A stretch of 50,660 nucleotides of DNA, from contig CANJMQ010000025.1 of the NCBI GenBank assembly GCA_947475225.1, positions 1-50,660 of the forward strand. The letters run 5' to 3'. Origin of the DNA: Bradyrhizobiaceae bacterium. Lineage in GTDB: Bacteria; Pseudomonadota; Alphaproteobacteria; Rhizobiales; Aestuariivirgaceae. Position numbers and translations under genes: made by a program. The notes beneath the pieces are model-generated. The model was not told the origin of the DNA. It did not search any database and saw nothing but the letters and a program-made list of their open reading frames with translations. This document shows, piece by piece, positions 34,087 through 42,605 of this stretch; positions within the stretch are counted from its first letter, which is position 1; every line of letters starts with the position of its first letter.

Positions 34087-35415
34087 ATGCGCAATGTCTG
34101 GATCACCTCTCCACTGGCAATACTGGGGGACGCTCCCGGTGGTATTGTCCTGCGCAATGGCAGGATCGCCGAACTTCTGACGTTGGGACAACGGCCTTCG
34201 CAGCCTGTGGACGACATATTTGATGCATCGCAGCACGTGGTGCTCCCGGGCCTCGTCAACACGCACCACCACTTTTACCAGACACTCACGCGCGCCCACC
34301 CGCAGGCCATCAACAAGAAGCTCTTCGACTGGCTGAAGGTGCTCTACCCGGTCTGGTCGCGTCTCACGCCAGAATCGATGCGGCTCGCCACGAGGCTGGC
34401 ACTCACGGAGCTGCTCATGTCGGGCGTCACCACCACCTCTGACCACCATTACTTATTCCCGGCGCATCTTGATGATGCGATGGATATCCAGGTTGACGAG
34501 GCGCGTAAGCTCGGCATTCGCATGACCGTCACGCGTGGATCGATGAACCTGTCGGCGAAGGATGGTGGCCTGCCGCCGGACTCGGTCGTGCAGGACGAGG
34601 ACACAATCCTCGCTGACTGCGAACGGGTGATCGGCAAGTATCACCAGCGCGGCGAGGGGGCGATGCTCCAGATCGCTCTCGCTCCATGCTCGCCGTTCAG
34701 CGTAACAAAGTCGTTGATGCGTTCCTGCGGCGATCTCGCTGAAAAGTACGACTGCCGCCTCCATACCCATCTCGCCGAAACTCATGACGAGGACGAATTC
34801 TGCAAGTCGATGTTCGGCATGAGTCCGCTCGACTATCTCGAGGATGTGGGCTGGCTCAATGACCGCACCTGGCTGGCTCACGGCATCCACTTCTCCGACG
34901 GAGACGTGACGCGGTTGGGGCGGCAGGGGGTGGGCGTCTGTCATTGCCCCACCTCCAACATGGTTCTCGCCTCCGGCCAGTGCCGCACGCGGGAACTTGA
35001 GGAGGCAGGTGCCCCGGTGGGACTCGGCGTCGACGGCTCGGCTTCGAACGACTCCTCCAACCTCATGGAAGGCGTGCGCCATGCGCTGATGATCAATCGC
35101 CTCACCTATGATGCCTCCATCAGCCATCTCGACGCGCTGCGATGGGCAACCCAGGGCTCAGCCCGCTGTCTGGGACGCAATGACATCGGCGAGATCAAGG
35201 TAGGCAAGCAGGCGGACCTCGCTCTGTTCAGGCTCGACGAACTGCGCTTTTCCGGTGCGGGCGATCCGCTTGCGGCTCTCGTCCTCTGCGGCGCCCATCG
35301 CGCGGATCGAGTGATGGTGGGCGGGGACTGGCGGGTGGTCGATGGCCTGCCCGTTGGCATCGACATTGCGAAGCTGCGTGCCGCCCACGGCGCGGCTGCA
35401 AAGCAGTTTCTATAA
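34087..35415 (+). CDS. 8-oxoguanine-deaminase-type amidohydrolase
   Basis: Predicted metal-dependent deaminase of the ATZ/TRZ amidohydrolase group, 442 residues. Metal and active-site residues: THHHFYQTLTRA near residue 60, LHTHLAET, LAHGIHFSDGD and LGVDGSASNDSSN. The stretch with QTLTRA followed by LFDWLKVLYPVW is typical of 8-oxoguanine deaminases, which turn 8-oxoguanine into uric acid; guanine-type or other substrates cannot be excluded. AGGT lies close before the ATG. It is divergent from ydcS and 12 bases before an alpha/beta hydrolase. Confidence 0.8.
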   Translation: MRNVWITSPLAILGDAPGGIVLRNGRIAELLTLGQRPSQPVDDIFDASQHVVLPGLVNTHHHFYQTLTRAHPQAINKKLFDWLKVLYPVWSRLTPESMRLATRLALTELLMSGVTTTSDHHYLFPAHLDDAMDIQVDEARKLGIRMTVTRGSMNLSAKDGGLPPDSVVQDEDTILADCERVIGKYHQRGEGAMLQIALAPCSPFSVTKSLMRSCGDLAEKYDCRLHTHLAETHDEDEFCKSMFGMSPLDYLEDVGWLNDRTWLAHGIHFSDGDVTRLGRQGVGVCHCPTSNMVLASGQCRTRELEEAGAPVGLGVDGSASNDSSNLMEGVRHALMINRLTYDASISHLDALRWATQGSARCLGRNDIGEIKVGKQADLALFRLDELRFSGAGDPLAALVLCGAHRADRVMVGGDWRVVDGLPVGIDIAKLRAAHGAAAKQFL

Positions 35416-35427
35416 GGATTTACACGC

Positions 35428-36246
35428 GTGATGGATCTTGCCGCCGAATACAACAACCGCGCGCTGGTACCGGGGCATCCGCAGATCATTGCCCGCTGGC
35501 ACCGGGATGCGGCGGCCTACCGCGACCGGCATGGTGGAGAATTCGGCATTCCCTACGGCGCGCGCCCCCGGAACCGGGTCGACCTGTTCCGGGGCACGCA
35601 CGGCCGAGGGGAGGGCCCGCTCATTGTGTTTATCCACGGTGGCTACTGGCGGAGTTTTGACAAGTCCAGTTTCAGCCATGTGGCGGGCCCGGCCAATGCC
35701 GTTGGCTTGGACGTTGCCGTGCCGGAATACACCTTGTGCCCCGAGGTGACGCTGGCCGACATCATCGACGAGATCCGCCAATGCTGCCTGTTTCTCGGCC
35801 AGCGCACCGGCCGCCGCCTAGTGGTGACCGGCCACTCGGCCGGTGGCCATCTTGCCGCCGCCATGGCCGCCACCGAGTGGCAGCTTTATGGCACCCGGCC
35901 GGACCTTATCCAGGCCTGCCTGTCGGTCAGCGGGCTCTTCGACCTCCGGCCCCTGATGACGACCGCCTACAACGACGACCTCAGGCTTTCGCCCTCCGCG
36001 GCCGCGGCAGCCAGCCCGTTGTTGTGGCCCATGTCCAACCGCATGCCTTTCGAAAGTTGGGTCGGGGCGGAGGAAAGCTTTGAATTCCGCCGGCAGGCCC
36101 GTTCACTCGCTGCCGCTTGGGCGGGGCTGGGGCTTTCCTGCCATTACGAGGAGGTGCCGGGGGAGAACCACTTCAGCATCGGCGACCTTTTTTCCCGGGC
36201 GGACCACCCCATGACGCGCCGTCTCCTGGAGCTTGCCCGAGGCTGA
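35428..36246 (+). CDS. Alpha/beta hydrolase, kynurenine-formamidase-like
   Basis: A 272-residue cytosolic esterase/amidase of the alpha/beta fold with oxyanion motif HGGYWR and nucleophile elbow GHSAGGHL (Ser about 137). A late ENHFS supplies the likely catalytic His and an acid lies near VGAEESFE. Such proteins cleave N-formylkynurenine or related amides and esters. The GTG at 35428 is followed by ATG at 35431; AAGGAT upstream fits either. It is read together with the deaminase gene, so the two may act in one purine or N-formyl catabolic path; that link is inference. Confidence 0.78.
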   Translation: MMDLAAEYNNRALVPGHPQIIARWHRDAAAYRDRHGGEFGIPYGARPRNRVDLFRGTHGRGEGPLIVFIHGGYWRSFDKSSFSHVAGPANAVGLDVAVPEYTLCPEVTLADIIDEIRQCCLFLGQRTGRRLVVTGHSAGGHLAAAMAATEWQLYGTRPDLIQACLSVSGLFDLRPLMTTAYNDDLRLSPSAAAAASPLLWPMSNRMPFESWVGAEESFEFRRQARSLAAAWAGLGLSCHYEEVPGENHFSIGDLFSRADHPMTRRLLELARG

Positions 36247-36464
36247 TGCGCCCTCCCCGGAAAGCTTGCCGCGACGCACAATTCCCGAGCCGGGGGCTGC
36301 GGGAACGCTCTCTTCCGCGCCGCGTTCTGGATGGAACCAGTCATATTCTGCCCAGCAACCCCGCCCAGACCGAAACCAATCCAATTCGCCGTTCGTACCG
36401 CCCAAATTAGCAGCGCTCGAAATTCGCTGCGAATAACCCCTCCACATTCCGTGCGAAGCACCTA

Positions 36465-36470
36465 TATAAT
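36465..36470 (+). promoter_or_regulatory. -10 element directly before clpS
   Basis: A perfect TATAAT lies seven bases before the clpS ATG (36478). No ribosome site and no clear -35 are seen. Transcription would start at or next to the ATG, so the message may be leaderless. Confidence 0.45.
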
Positions 36471-36477
36471 CGCTCTC

Positions 36478-36801
36478 ATGCCGAAGCAGCCCAACCACAG
36501 AGACGACAATCAGACAGGGGTGATCACCCGGACAGAGGCGAAGACCAAGAAGCCTTCCCTCTACAAGGTGCTGCTGCTCAACGACGATTACACGCCGATG
36601 GAATTCGTCGTGCACGTTCTGGAGCGTTTTTTCGGCAAGGGGCGCGAAGAGGCAACCCGCATCATGCTGCATGTCCACCAGAAGGGTGTCGGCGTCTGTG
36701 GGGTCTATACGTTTGAATTGGCGGAGACCAAGGTAACCCAGGTCATGGATTTCGCCCGGAACCAACAGCATCCCCTCCAGTGCACGATGGAAAAGGAATA
36801 G
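36478..36801 (+). CDS. clpS: ATP-dependent Clp protease adaptor ClpS
   Basis: Adaptor that hands N-degron substrates to ClpAP. The 107-residue product has an unstructured N-terminal tail (about 1-30) and the ClpS core [33 protein letters not shown] and [11 protein letters not shown]. The Asp-Asp pair and His of the amino-group pocket are kept. ATG 36478 gives a normal ClpS length; the open frame before it has no family match. clpA follows after four bases. Confidence 0.95.
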   Translation: MPKQPNHRDDNQTGVITRTEAKTKKPSLYKVLLLNDDYTPMEFVVHVLERFFGKGREEATRIMLHVHQKGVGVCGVYTFELAETKVTQVMDFARNQQHPLQCTMEKE

Positions 36802-36805
36802 GCCA

Positions 36806-39229
36806 ATGCCGACATTCTCTCGCAGTCTTGAAAAGGCGCTGCACCGCGCCCTCGCACTGGCCAACGAACGCCGCCACGAGTATGCGACGCTCGAACACCT
36901 TCTGCTTTCGCTCACCGACGACAAAGATGCTGCTGCAGTCATGAAGGCATGCAACGTTGACCTCGAAGTGCTGCGCCGCAGTCTGACCAACTACATCGAT
37001 AATGAACTCGGCCAGATGATCTCCGGCGAGCGTGAGGACTCCAAGCCCACGGCCGGTTTCCAGCGCGTCATCCAGCGCGCGGTGATCCATGTTCAGTCCT
37101 CGGGCCGCGAGGAGGTGACCGGCGCCAACGTGCTCGTGGCGATCTTCGCCGAGCGCGAGAGCCACGCCGCCTTCTTCCTGCAGGAGCAGGACATGACACG
37201 CTATGACGCCGTCAACTACATCTCGCATGGCATTGCCAAGCGCTCCGGACTGTCGGAGACGCGTCCGGTGCGCGGCGTCGACCAGGACCAGCAGGGTCCC
37301 ACCAACAATGACGGCGACGAGGGGGGCGCCAAGAAGAAGGGCGACGGCGACGCGCTCGACGCCTATTGCATCAACCTCAACAAGAAGGCCGGCGAAGGCA
37401 AGATTGACCCGCTTATCGGCCGGGAGCCGGAGGTTCGCCGCACCATCCAGATTCTGTGCCGCCGCCAGAAGAACAATCCGCTCTTCGTGGGTGACCCCGG
37501 CGTGGGCAAGACGGCGATCGCCGAGGGCCTCGCCCGCAAGATCATCAACGGTGATGTGCCGGAGGTGCTGCTGAACTGCACGGTCTACCAACTCGACATG
37601 GGCGTGCTGCTGGCCGGCACGCGCTATCGCGGCGATTTTGAGGAACGCCTTAAGGCGGTGGTGAAGGAGATCGAATCCCGCCCCGGCGCCATCATGTTCA
37701 TCGATGAGATCCATACGGTGATCGGCGCTGGAGCGACATCGGGCGGCTCCATGGATGCCTCGAACCTCCTGAAGCCGGCATTGGCCAATGGTGCGCTCCG
37801 CTGCATCGGGTCCACCACCTATAAGGAATACCGCCAGCACTTCGAGAAGGACCGCGCCCTCGTGCGCCGCTTCCAGAAGATCGACGTGAACGAACCCTCG
37901 ATCCCGGATGCGATCGAAATCCTCAAGGGCCTCAAGCCGTATTACGAGGAGTTCCATAAGGTTCGTTACACCGATGATGCGATCGAAACCGCGGTACAGC
38001 TCTCAGCCCGTTACATGGCCGACCGCAAGCTGCCGGACAAGGCGATCGACGTGATCGACGAGACGGGCGCCTCGCAGATGCTACTGGCCGAGGGCAAGCG
38101 CCGCAAGGTGATCGGTGTTCCTGAAATCGAGGCGACCATCGCCACGATGGCCCGCATCCCCGCCAAGACGGTGAGCAAGGATGACGCAACCGTTCTGAAG
38201 AACCTCGACACCGAGCTGAAGCGGATGGTGTTCGGCCAGGATAAGGCGATTGAAGCGCTGGCCGCCTCGATCAAGCTGGCCCGCGCCGGTCTGCGCGAGC
38301 CCGAGAAGCCGATCGGCTGTTACCTCTTCTCTGGCCCGACTGGTGTCGGCAAGACGGAAGTGGCCAAGCGTCTCGCTGAGGTGCTGGGCGTCAACATGCT
38401 GCGCTTCGACATGTCGGAGTACATGGAGCGGCATTCCGTGTCCCGTCTGATCGGCGCGCCTCCTGGCTATGTCGGCTTCGACCAGGGTGGATTGCTGACC
38501 GATGGCATCGACCAGCATCCCTACTCGGTGCTGCTGCTCGACGAGATCGAGAAGGCGCATCCGGACCTGTTCAACATCCTGCTGCAGGTCATGGACCACG
38601 GAAAGCTGACGGACCACAACGGCAAGTCGGTCGACTTCCGCAATGTGATCCTGATCATGACCACCAATGCCGGTGCCCAGGACATGGCGCGCGAAGCCAT
38701 CGGCTTCGGTAACAACGTCCGCCAGGGTGACGACATGGAGGCCATCCAGCGGTTGTTTACGCCTGAATTCCGCAACCGCCTCGATGCGGTCATTCCCTTC
38801 GGCCACCTGCCGCCGGGCGTGGTCCGCAAGGTTGTGGAGAAGTTTGTGCTGCAGCTCGAGGCCCAGCTGGCCGAGCGCCAGATCAACATCGAGCTATCGT
38901 CCGATGCGGCCGACTGGCTTGCCAAGAAGGGCTACGATCAGCAGATGGGTGCCCGTCCGCTCGCCCGCATTATCCAGGAACACGTCAAGAAGCCTCTGGC
39001 GGAAGAGGTGCTGTTCGGAAAGCTGTCGAAGGGCGGCACGGTGCGCATCCTGCTGAAGGGTGACGAACTGCATTTCGAGTATTTGAGCCGCGACGAGGAG
39101 AAGACACTCCCGGGTCGGCCTGTGCGCAAGGCCCTGCCAAGTGCCTTTACGGAAGCTGGCGAGGAGGGCGGCGACAAGCCCCAGAAAAAGGCGGCAAAGC
39201 GCAAGCCGAAGGCGAAGTCCCAGTCATAA
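36806..39229 (+). CDS. clpA: ATP-dependent Clp protease ATP-binding subunit ClpA
   Basis: Unfoldase that feeds ClpP. The 807-residue product has the double Clp N-domain (about 1-145), first AAA+ with [15 protein letters not shown] and [12 protein letters not shown], second AAA+ with [14 protein letters not shown] and [12 protein letters not shown], and the ClpP-docking loop IGFG (in REAIGFGNN). It ends in a Lys-rich tail ([14 protein letters not shown]). Direct pairing with clpS is standard. clpP is not in the window. Confidence 0.97.
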   Translation: MPTFSRSLEKALHRALALANERRHEYATLEHLLLSLTDDKDAAAVMKACNVDLEVLRRSLTNYIDNELGQMISGEREDSKPTAGFQRVIQRAVIHVQSSGREEVTGANVLVAIFAERESHAAFFLQEQDMTRYDAVNYISHGIAKRSGLSETRPVRGVDQDQQGPTNNDGDEGGAKKKGDGDALDAYCINLNKKAGEGKIDPLIGREPEVRRTIQILCRRQKNNPLFVGDPGVGKTAIAEGLARKIINGDVPEVLLNCTVYQLDMGVLLAGTRYRGDFEERLKAVVKEIESRPGAIMFIDEIHTVIGAGATSGGSMDASNLLKPALANGALRCIGSTTYKEYRQHFEKDRALVRRFQKIDVNEPSIPDAIEILKGLKPYYEEFHKVRYTDDAIETAVQLSARYMADRKLPDKAIDVIDETGASQMLLAEGKRRKVIGVPEIEATIATMARIPAKTVSKDDATVLKNLDTELKRMVFGQDKAIEALAASIKLARAGLREPEKPIGCYLFSGPTGVGKTEVAKRLAEVLGVNMLRFDMSEYMERHSVSRLIGAPPGYVGFDQGGLLTDGIDQHPYSVLLLDEIEKAHPDLFNILLQVMDHGKLTDHNGKSVDFRNVILIMTTNAGAQDMAREAIGFGNNVRQGDDMEAIQRLFTPEFRNRLDAVIPFGHLPPGVVRKVVEKFVLQLEAQLAERQINIELSSDAADWLAKKGYDQQMGARPLARIIQEHVKKPLAEEVLFGKLSKGGTVRILLKGDELHFEYLSRDEEKTLPGRPVRKALPSAFTEAGEEGGDKPQKKAAKRKPKAKSQS

Positions 39230-39257
39230 CCGTCGGCGACGCGACGGAGAAATGAGG

Positions 39258-39296
39258 GAAAACCGGCCCACTGTCCAATTGCAGTCGCCGGTTTTC
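39258..39296 (+). terminator. Intrinsic terminator after clpA
   Basis: GAAAACCGGC (39258-39267) pairs with GCCGGTTTTC (39287-39296), a 10-bp stem ending in a T-rich arm. It begins 28 bases after the clpA stop and separates clpSA from the amino-acid transporter operon. Confidence 0.7.
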
Positions 39297-39354
39297 TCGT
39301 TATTGTACCTTATTGAGTAACAAGGACCGAGCTGGTCCGGTTGGGAGACGAGGC

Positions 39355-40155
39355 GTGGAGAACGCTGCATCGAAGGTCGACGGCGATCGCACCGTAGCGG
39401 TGCAGGTAACCGACCTCCACAAGAAATTCGGTGCACTCGAAGTCCTGAAGGGCGTATCCCTCACGGCACGCGAAGGCTCCGTCGTTTCGATGATCGGTGC
39501 GTCCGGGTCGGGCAAGTCGACCTTTCTGCGCTGCATCAATTTCCTAGAGATGCCCACGCAAGGACAGATCGAGGTGACGGGCGAAAAGGTTGCGCTCGCG
39601 CGCCACAAGGATGGCGACCTCCACCCCTCCGACCGCAAGCAGCTGGAGCGCATCCGTACCAGGCTTGGCATGGTGTTCCAGAGCTTTAATCTGTGGCAGC
39701 ACATGACGGTGCTGCAGAACGTGATCGAGGCCCCGGTGCATGTGCTCGGTGTGCCGAAGGCTGAGGCCATCGAACGGGCCGAGAAGCTCCTGCACAAAGT
39801 CGGCCTGTTCGACAAGCGCGACCAGTATCCCGCGTTTCTCTCAGGTGGCCAGCAGCAACGCGCCGCCATTGCCCGTGCCCTGTGCATGGAGCCCAAGGTG
39901 ATGCTCTTCGACGAGCCGACCTCGGCGCTTGACCCGGAATTGGTGGGCGAAGTGCTGAAGGTCATCCGCGACCTCGCTGACGAAGGCCGTACGATGATCC
40001 TCGTCACCCATGAAATGAAGTTTGCCCGCAGCGTCTCCAGCCACGTTATCTACCTCTACAAGGGGATGATCGAGGAGGAGGGGGCGCCTGCGCAAGTCTT
40101 CGGTTCGCCCAAGAGTGACCGCTGCCGCCAGTTCGTTTCCTCCTCACATGCGTGA
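39355..40155 (+). CDS. Polar amino-acid ABC transporter ATPase, HisP-like
   Basis: ATPase of a histidine/octopine-type importer, 266 residues. Walker A GASGSGKSTFLRCINFLE, Q-loop VFQSFNLWQHMTVLQNV, signature LSGGQQQRAAIARAL and Walker B VMLFDEPTSALDPE are typical of HisP/OccP proteins. The GTG at 39355 is chosen because GGGAG lies seven bases upstream; an in-frame TTG at 39313 lies earlier. It is the first gene of an ATPase, binding protein, permease, permease, hydrolase operon. Confidence 0.9.
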   Translation: MENAASKVDGDRTVAVQVTDLHKKFGALEVLKGVSLTAREGSVVSMIGASGSGKSTFLRCINFLEMPTQGQIEVTGEKVALARHKDGDLHPSDRKQLERIRTRLGMVFQSFNLWQHMTVLQNVIEAPVHVLGVPKAEAIERAEKLLHKVGLFDKRDQYPAFLSGGQQQRAAIARALCMEPKVMLFDEPTSALDPELVGEVLKVIRDLADEGRTMILVTHEMKFARSVSSHVIYLYKGMIEEEGAPAQVFGSPKSDRCRQFVSSSHA

Positions 40156-40224
40156 GCGGGACGTGAAAAGTGTTTTCAACAAACCGGGCTCCCAAGCAGT
40201 CCGGGACATCAGGGAGTAACGTGA

Positions 40225-41025
40225 ATGAAGTTTACCCGTCGTATCGTTATGGTGGCTGCCGCCGTTGGCCTTCTGGCCAGCGCGTCCACCGCGGCCATGG
40301 CCGACATCAAGTTCGGTGTCGCCGCCGAACCCTACGCGCCCTACAGTTCCAAGGATGCCTCGGGCAAGTGGGTAGGCTGGGAAATCGACCTTATGGACGC
40401 GATCTGCGCCCAGATGAACGAGAAGTGCCAGCTCGTTGAAGTGGCATGGGACGGCATCATTCCCGCCCTCACCTCCAAGCAGATCGACGTGATCTGGTCC
40501 TCGATGTCAATCACTGACGAGCGCAAGAAGACTATCGACTTCTCGGACATGTATTACAATACGCCGTCGAACCTTATCGGCCAAAAGACCGGCGATACGA
40601 GCATCGCTCCCGACCACCTGAAGGGCAAGGTGCTCGGCGTTCAGGTGTCTACCACCCATGAGCGCTACGCGCAGAAGTACTTCGCGCCCGCCGGTGCCGA
40701 GATCAAGACCTACTCCACCCAGGACGAGGCCAATAACGACCTCGCTGCTGGCCGCATCGACTACATACAGGCTGACTCTACGGCGCTCGATGCCTTTCTG
40801 AAGACGGACCAGGGAAAACAGTGCTGCGAACTCAAGGGCACTGTTCCGGAAGATACCGCGGTTCTCGGTCTCGGCGTCGGTGCAGGTGTCCGCCAGGAAG
40901 ACACGGCGTTGAAGGACAAGATCAACGCCGCCATCGCCGAACTCGCCAAGCAGAAGAAGTTCACGGAGATTACCAAGAACTATCCGGAACTGCAGGGCAT
41001 TCTCGTCACGGCTGAGGACAAGTAA
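40225..41025 (+). CDS. Polar amino-acid ABC transporter substrate-binding protein
   Basis: Periplasmic binding protein, 266 residues, signal peptide about 1-27 (ending AAMAD). The family-3 pattern FGVAAEPYAPYSSKD, GWEIDLMDAI, VAWDGIIPALTSKQIDVIWS and SMSITDERKKTIDFS is complete. A vicinal Cys pair (QCCELKG) is unusual and might form a disulfide. AGGGAG lies eight bases before the ATG. A stem-loop follows the stop, before the permease genes. Ligand unknown; the operon suggests an acylated amino acid. Confidence 0.9.
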   Translation: MKFTRRIVMVAAAVGLLASASTAAMADIKFGVAAEPYAPYSSKDASGKWVGWEIDLMDAICAQMNEKCQLVEVAWDGIIPALTSKQIDVIWSSMSITDERKKTIDFSDMYYNTPSNLIGQKTGDTSIAPDHLKGKVLGVQVSTTHERYAQKYFAPAGAEIKTYSTQDEANNDLAAGRIDYIQADSTALDAFLKTDQGKQCCELKGTVPEDTAVLGLGVGAGVRQEDTALKDKINAAIAELAKQKKFTEITKNYPELQGILVTAEDK

Positions 41026-41036
41026 ACCAGACGACC

Positions 41037-41068
41037 GGCCTGCGCGGCGCGAGATCCCCGTGCAGGCC
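41037..41068 (+). other. Hairpin between binding-protein and permease genes
   Basis: GGCCTGC (41037-41043) pairs with GCAGGCC (41062-41068) in the 60-base gap after the binding-protein stop. Like the stem after ydcS, it may favour excess binding protein; no T-run follows. Confidence 0.45.
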
Positions 41069-41085
41069 CTTCATCAAGGACGAAC

Positions 41086-41808
41086 ATGGCCGGTCAACCC
41101 GGGTTTCCGGAAATTCTTGCGTTCGGCCCCACCGGCTATGGCGATGAGTTGCTGTTCGGCGCCGCGGTCAGCGTGTCGATCGCGGTACTTGCCTATACCC
41201 TTGGGTTGATCATCGGCATCATCGGGGCGCTGTCTAAACTCTATGGTAGCCCGCTCACCCGCGGGATAATGCAGGGTTATACGACGATGGTGCGCGCCGT
41301 GCCCGAGTTGATCCTCATTCTCATCCTCTATTATGCCGGCACGGCAACGCTCAACCAACTGCTGGAGAGTTCGGGGTTTGCCGCAATAGCGATCAACGGA
41401 TTTGCCGCCGCCGTGCTGGTGCTGGGCTTCGTGCAGGGAGCCTATTCCACGGAGGTGCTGCGAGCCGCGATCCAGGCCATTCCGCTGGGCCAGATGGAGG
41501 CCGCGCGGGCCTTTGGCATGTCGCCCTGGAAGATCTTCCGCCGCATCACGCTTCCCTCGATGCTGCCCTATGCCATTCCTGGTCTCGCCAATCTCTGGCT
41601 GATCGTCACCAAGGACACGGCCCTCATCGCCGTCGTGGGCTACACCGAGCTCGCGCTCGCCACTCGGCAGGCAGCGGGCAATACCAAGATGTATTTCACC
41701 TTCTTCATGTCGGCGGGACTGATCTACCTGATCATCACGCTCGTCTCGCAGCGCGGCTTCGCAATGCTCGAGAAGCGTGTGCGTCGCGGCCAGAGGAAGC
41801 TCGCATGA
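41086..41808 (+). CDS. Polar amino-acid ABC transporter permease, HisQ-like
   Basis: Inner-membrane permease of 240 residues with about five hydrophobic segments and the ATPase-contact motif EAARAFGMSPWKIFRRITLP. GTYGDE-like N-terminal region FGPTGYGDELLFGAAVSVSI is usual for HisQ. AAGGA precedes the ATG; the end overlaps the next permease by four bases (ATGA). Confidence 0.9.
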   Translation: MAGQPGFPEILAFGPTGYGDELLFGAAVSVSIAVLAYTLGLIIGIIGALSKLYGSPLTRGIMQGYTTMVRAVPELILILILYYAGTATLNQLLESSGFAAIAINGFAAAVLVLGFVQGAYSTEVLRAAIQAIPLGQMEAARAFGMSPWKIFRRITLPSMLPYAIPGLANLWLIVTKDTALIAVVGYTELALATRQAAGNTKMYFTFFMSAGLIYLIITLVSQRGFAMLEKRVRRGQRKLA

Positions 41809-42605
41809 GTTTCGACATTTTCAAGATCGTCGTGAAGGGGGTCGTGGTGCTGATCCTCGTCGCCATCTTCACGGGCCTCATCTACTGGTTGCTGAAGGTG
41901 TCGCAGTGGAGTTGGATGGCGACATACTATCCGCTGCTCATCAAGGGCCTGTGGCTGACACTGTTGCTGTGGGTCTTTTCCTGTGCGCTGGGCATGATCT
42001 TCGCGATTCCCATCGGCCTTGTTCAGGTCACCGGCCCCCGATGGCTCGCGGCGTTGGCCAAGGGATTTTGCACGGTGATCCGGGGCACGCCGCTGCTTCT
42101 GCAGCTGTGGCTAATCTATTACGGGCTTGGCTCGCTCTTTCCCAAGATCGCCATGGTCTATCCGGCGTTTCGCCAGGATTTCATGTGGCTCATCCGGCTC
42201 GATGCCTTCTGGTATGCATTGCTCGCCTTCACGTTGAGCTTTGCAGGCTATGAGGGCGAGATCATGCGCGGCGCCTTCCTCGGCGTGCCCCGCGGCGAGC
42301 TCGAGGCGGCGCGCGCCTTCGGCATGTCGCCTTGGAAGGTGCTGACCCGGGTATGGTTCCCGCGTGCCGTGCGCCTGGTGCTACCGACGCTTGCAGGCGA
42401 GGTGGTGCTGCAGCTCAAGTCGACGCCGCTCGCCATGACGGTAACGGTGATGGACCTCGCGGGCGTGGTGCGCAACCGTATCACCCAAGACACCTACATC
42501 GTCTATGAACCGCTCATGCTGCTCGCTGCCATTTACATGTGTTTGACGTTCCTGACGGTCTGGGCCTTCAGCTACATCGAGAAGAAAGTGCCGCAAAAGC
42601 GATGA
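41805..42605 (+). CDS. Polar amino-acid ABC transporter permease, HisM-like
   Basis: Second permease, 266 residues, with a longer N-terminal anchor and the contact motif EAARAFGMSPWKVLTRVWFP, nearly the same as in its partner. Overlaps of four bases with both neighbours (ATGA on each side) show tight translational coupling with the HisQ-like permease and with the M20 hydrolase. Confidence 0.9.
   Translation: MSFDIFKIVVKGVVVLILVAIFTGLIYWLLKVSQWSWMATYYPLLIKGLWLTLLLWVFSCALGMIFAIPIGLVQVTGPRWLAALAKGFCTVIRGTPLLLQLWLIYYGLGSLFPKIAMVYPAFRQDFMWLIRLDAFWYALLAFTLSFAGYEGEIMRGAFLGVPRGELEAARAFGMSPWKVLTRVWFPRAVRLVLPTLAGEVVLQLKSTPLAMTVTVMDLAGVVRNRITQDTYIVYEPLMLLAAIYMCLTFLTVWAFSYIEKKVPQKR

Noticed and set aside
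36743..37957. A 404-codon open frame antisense to clpS-clpA
   Set aside because: It lies opposite the well-conserved clpA start; the composition is that of a shadow frame.
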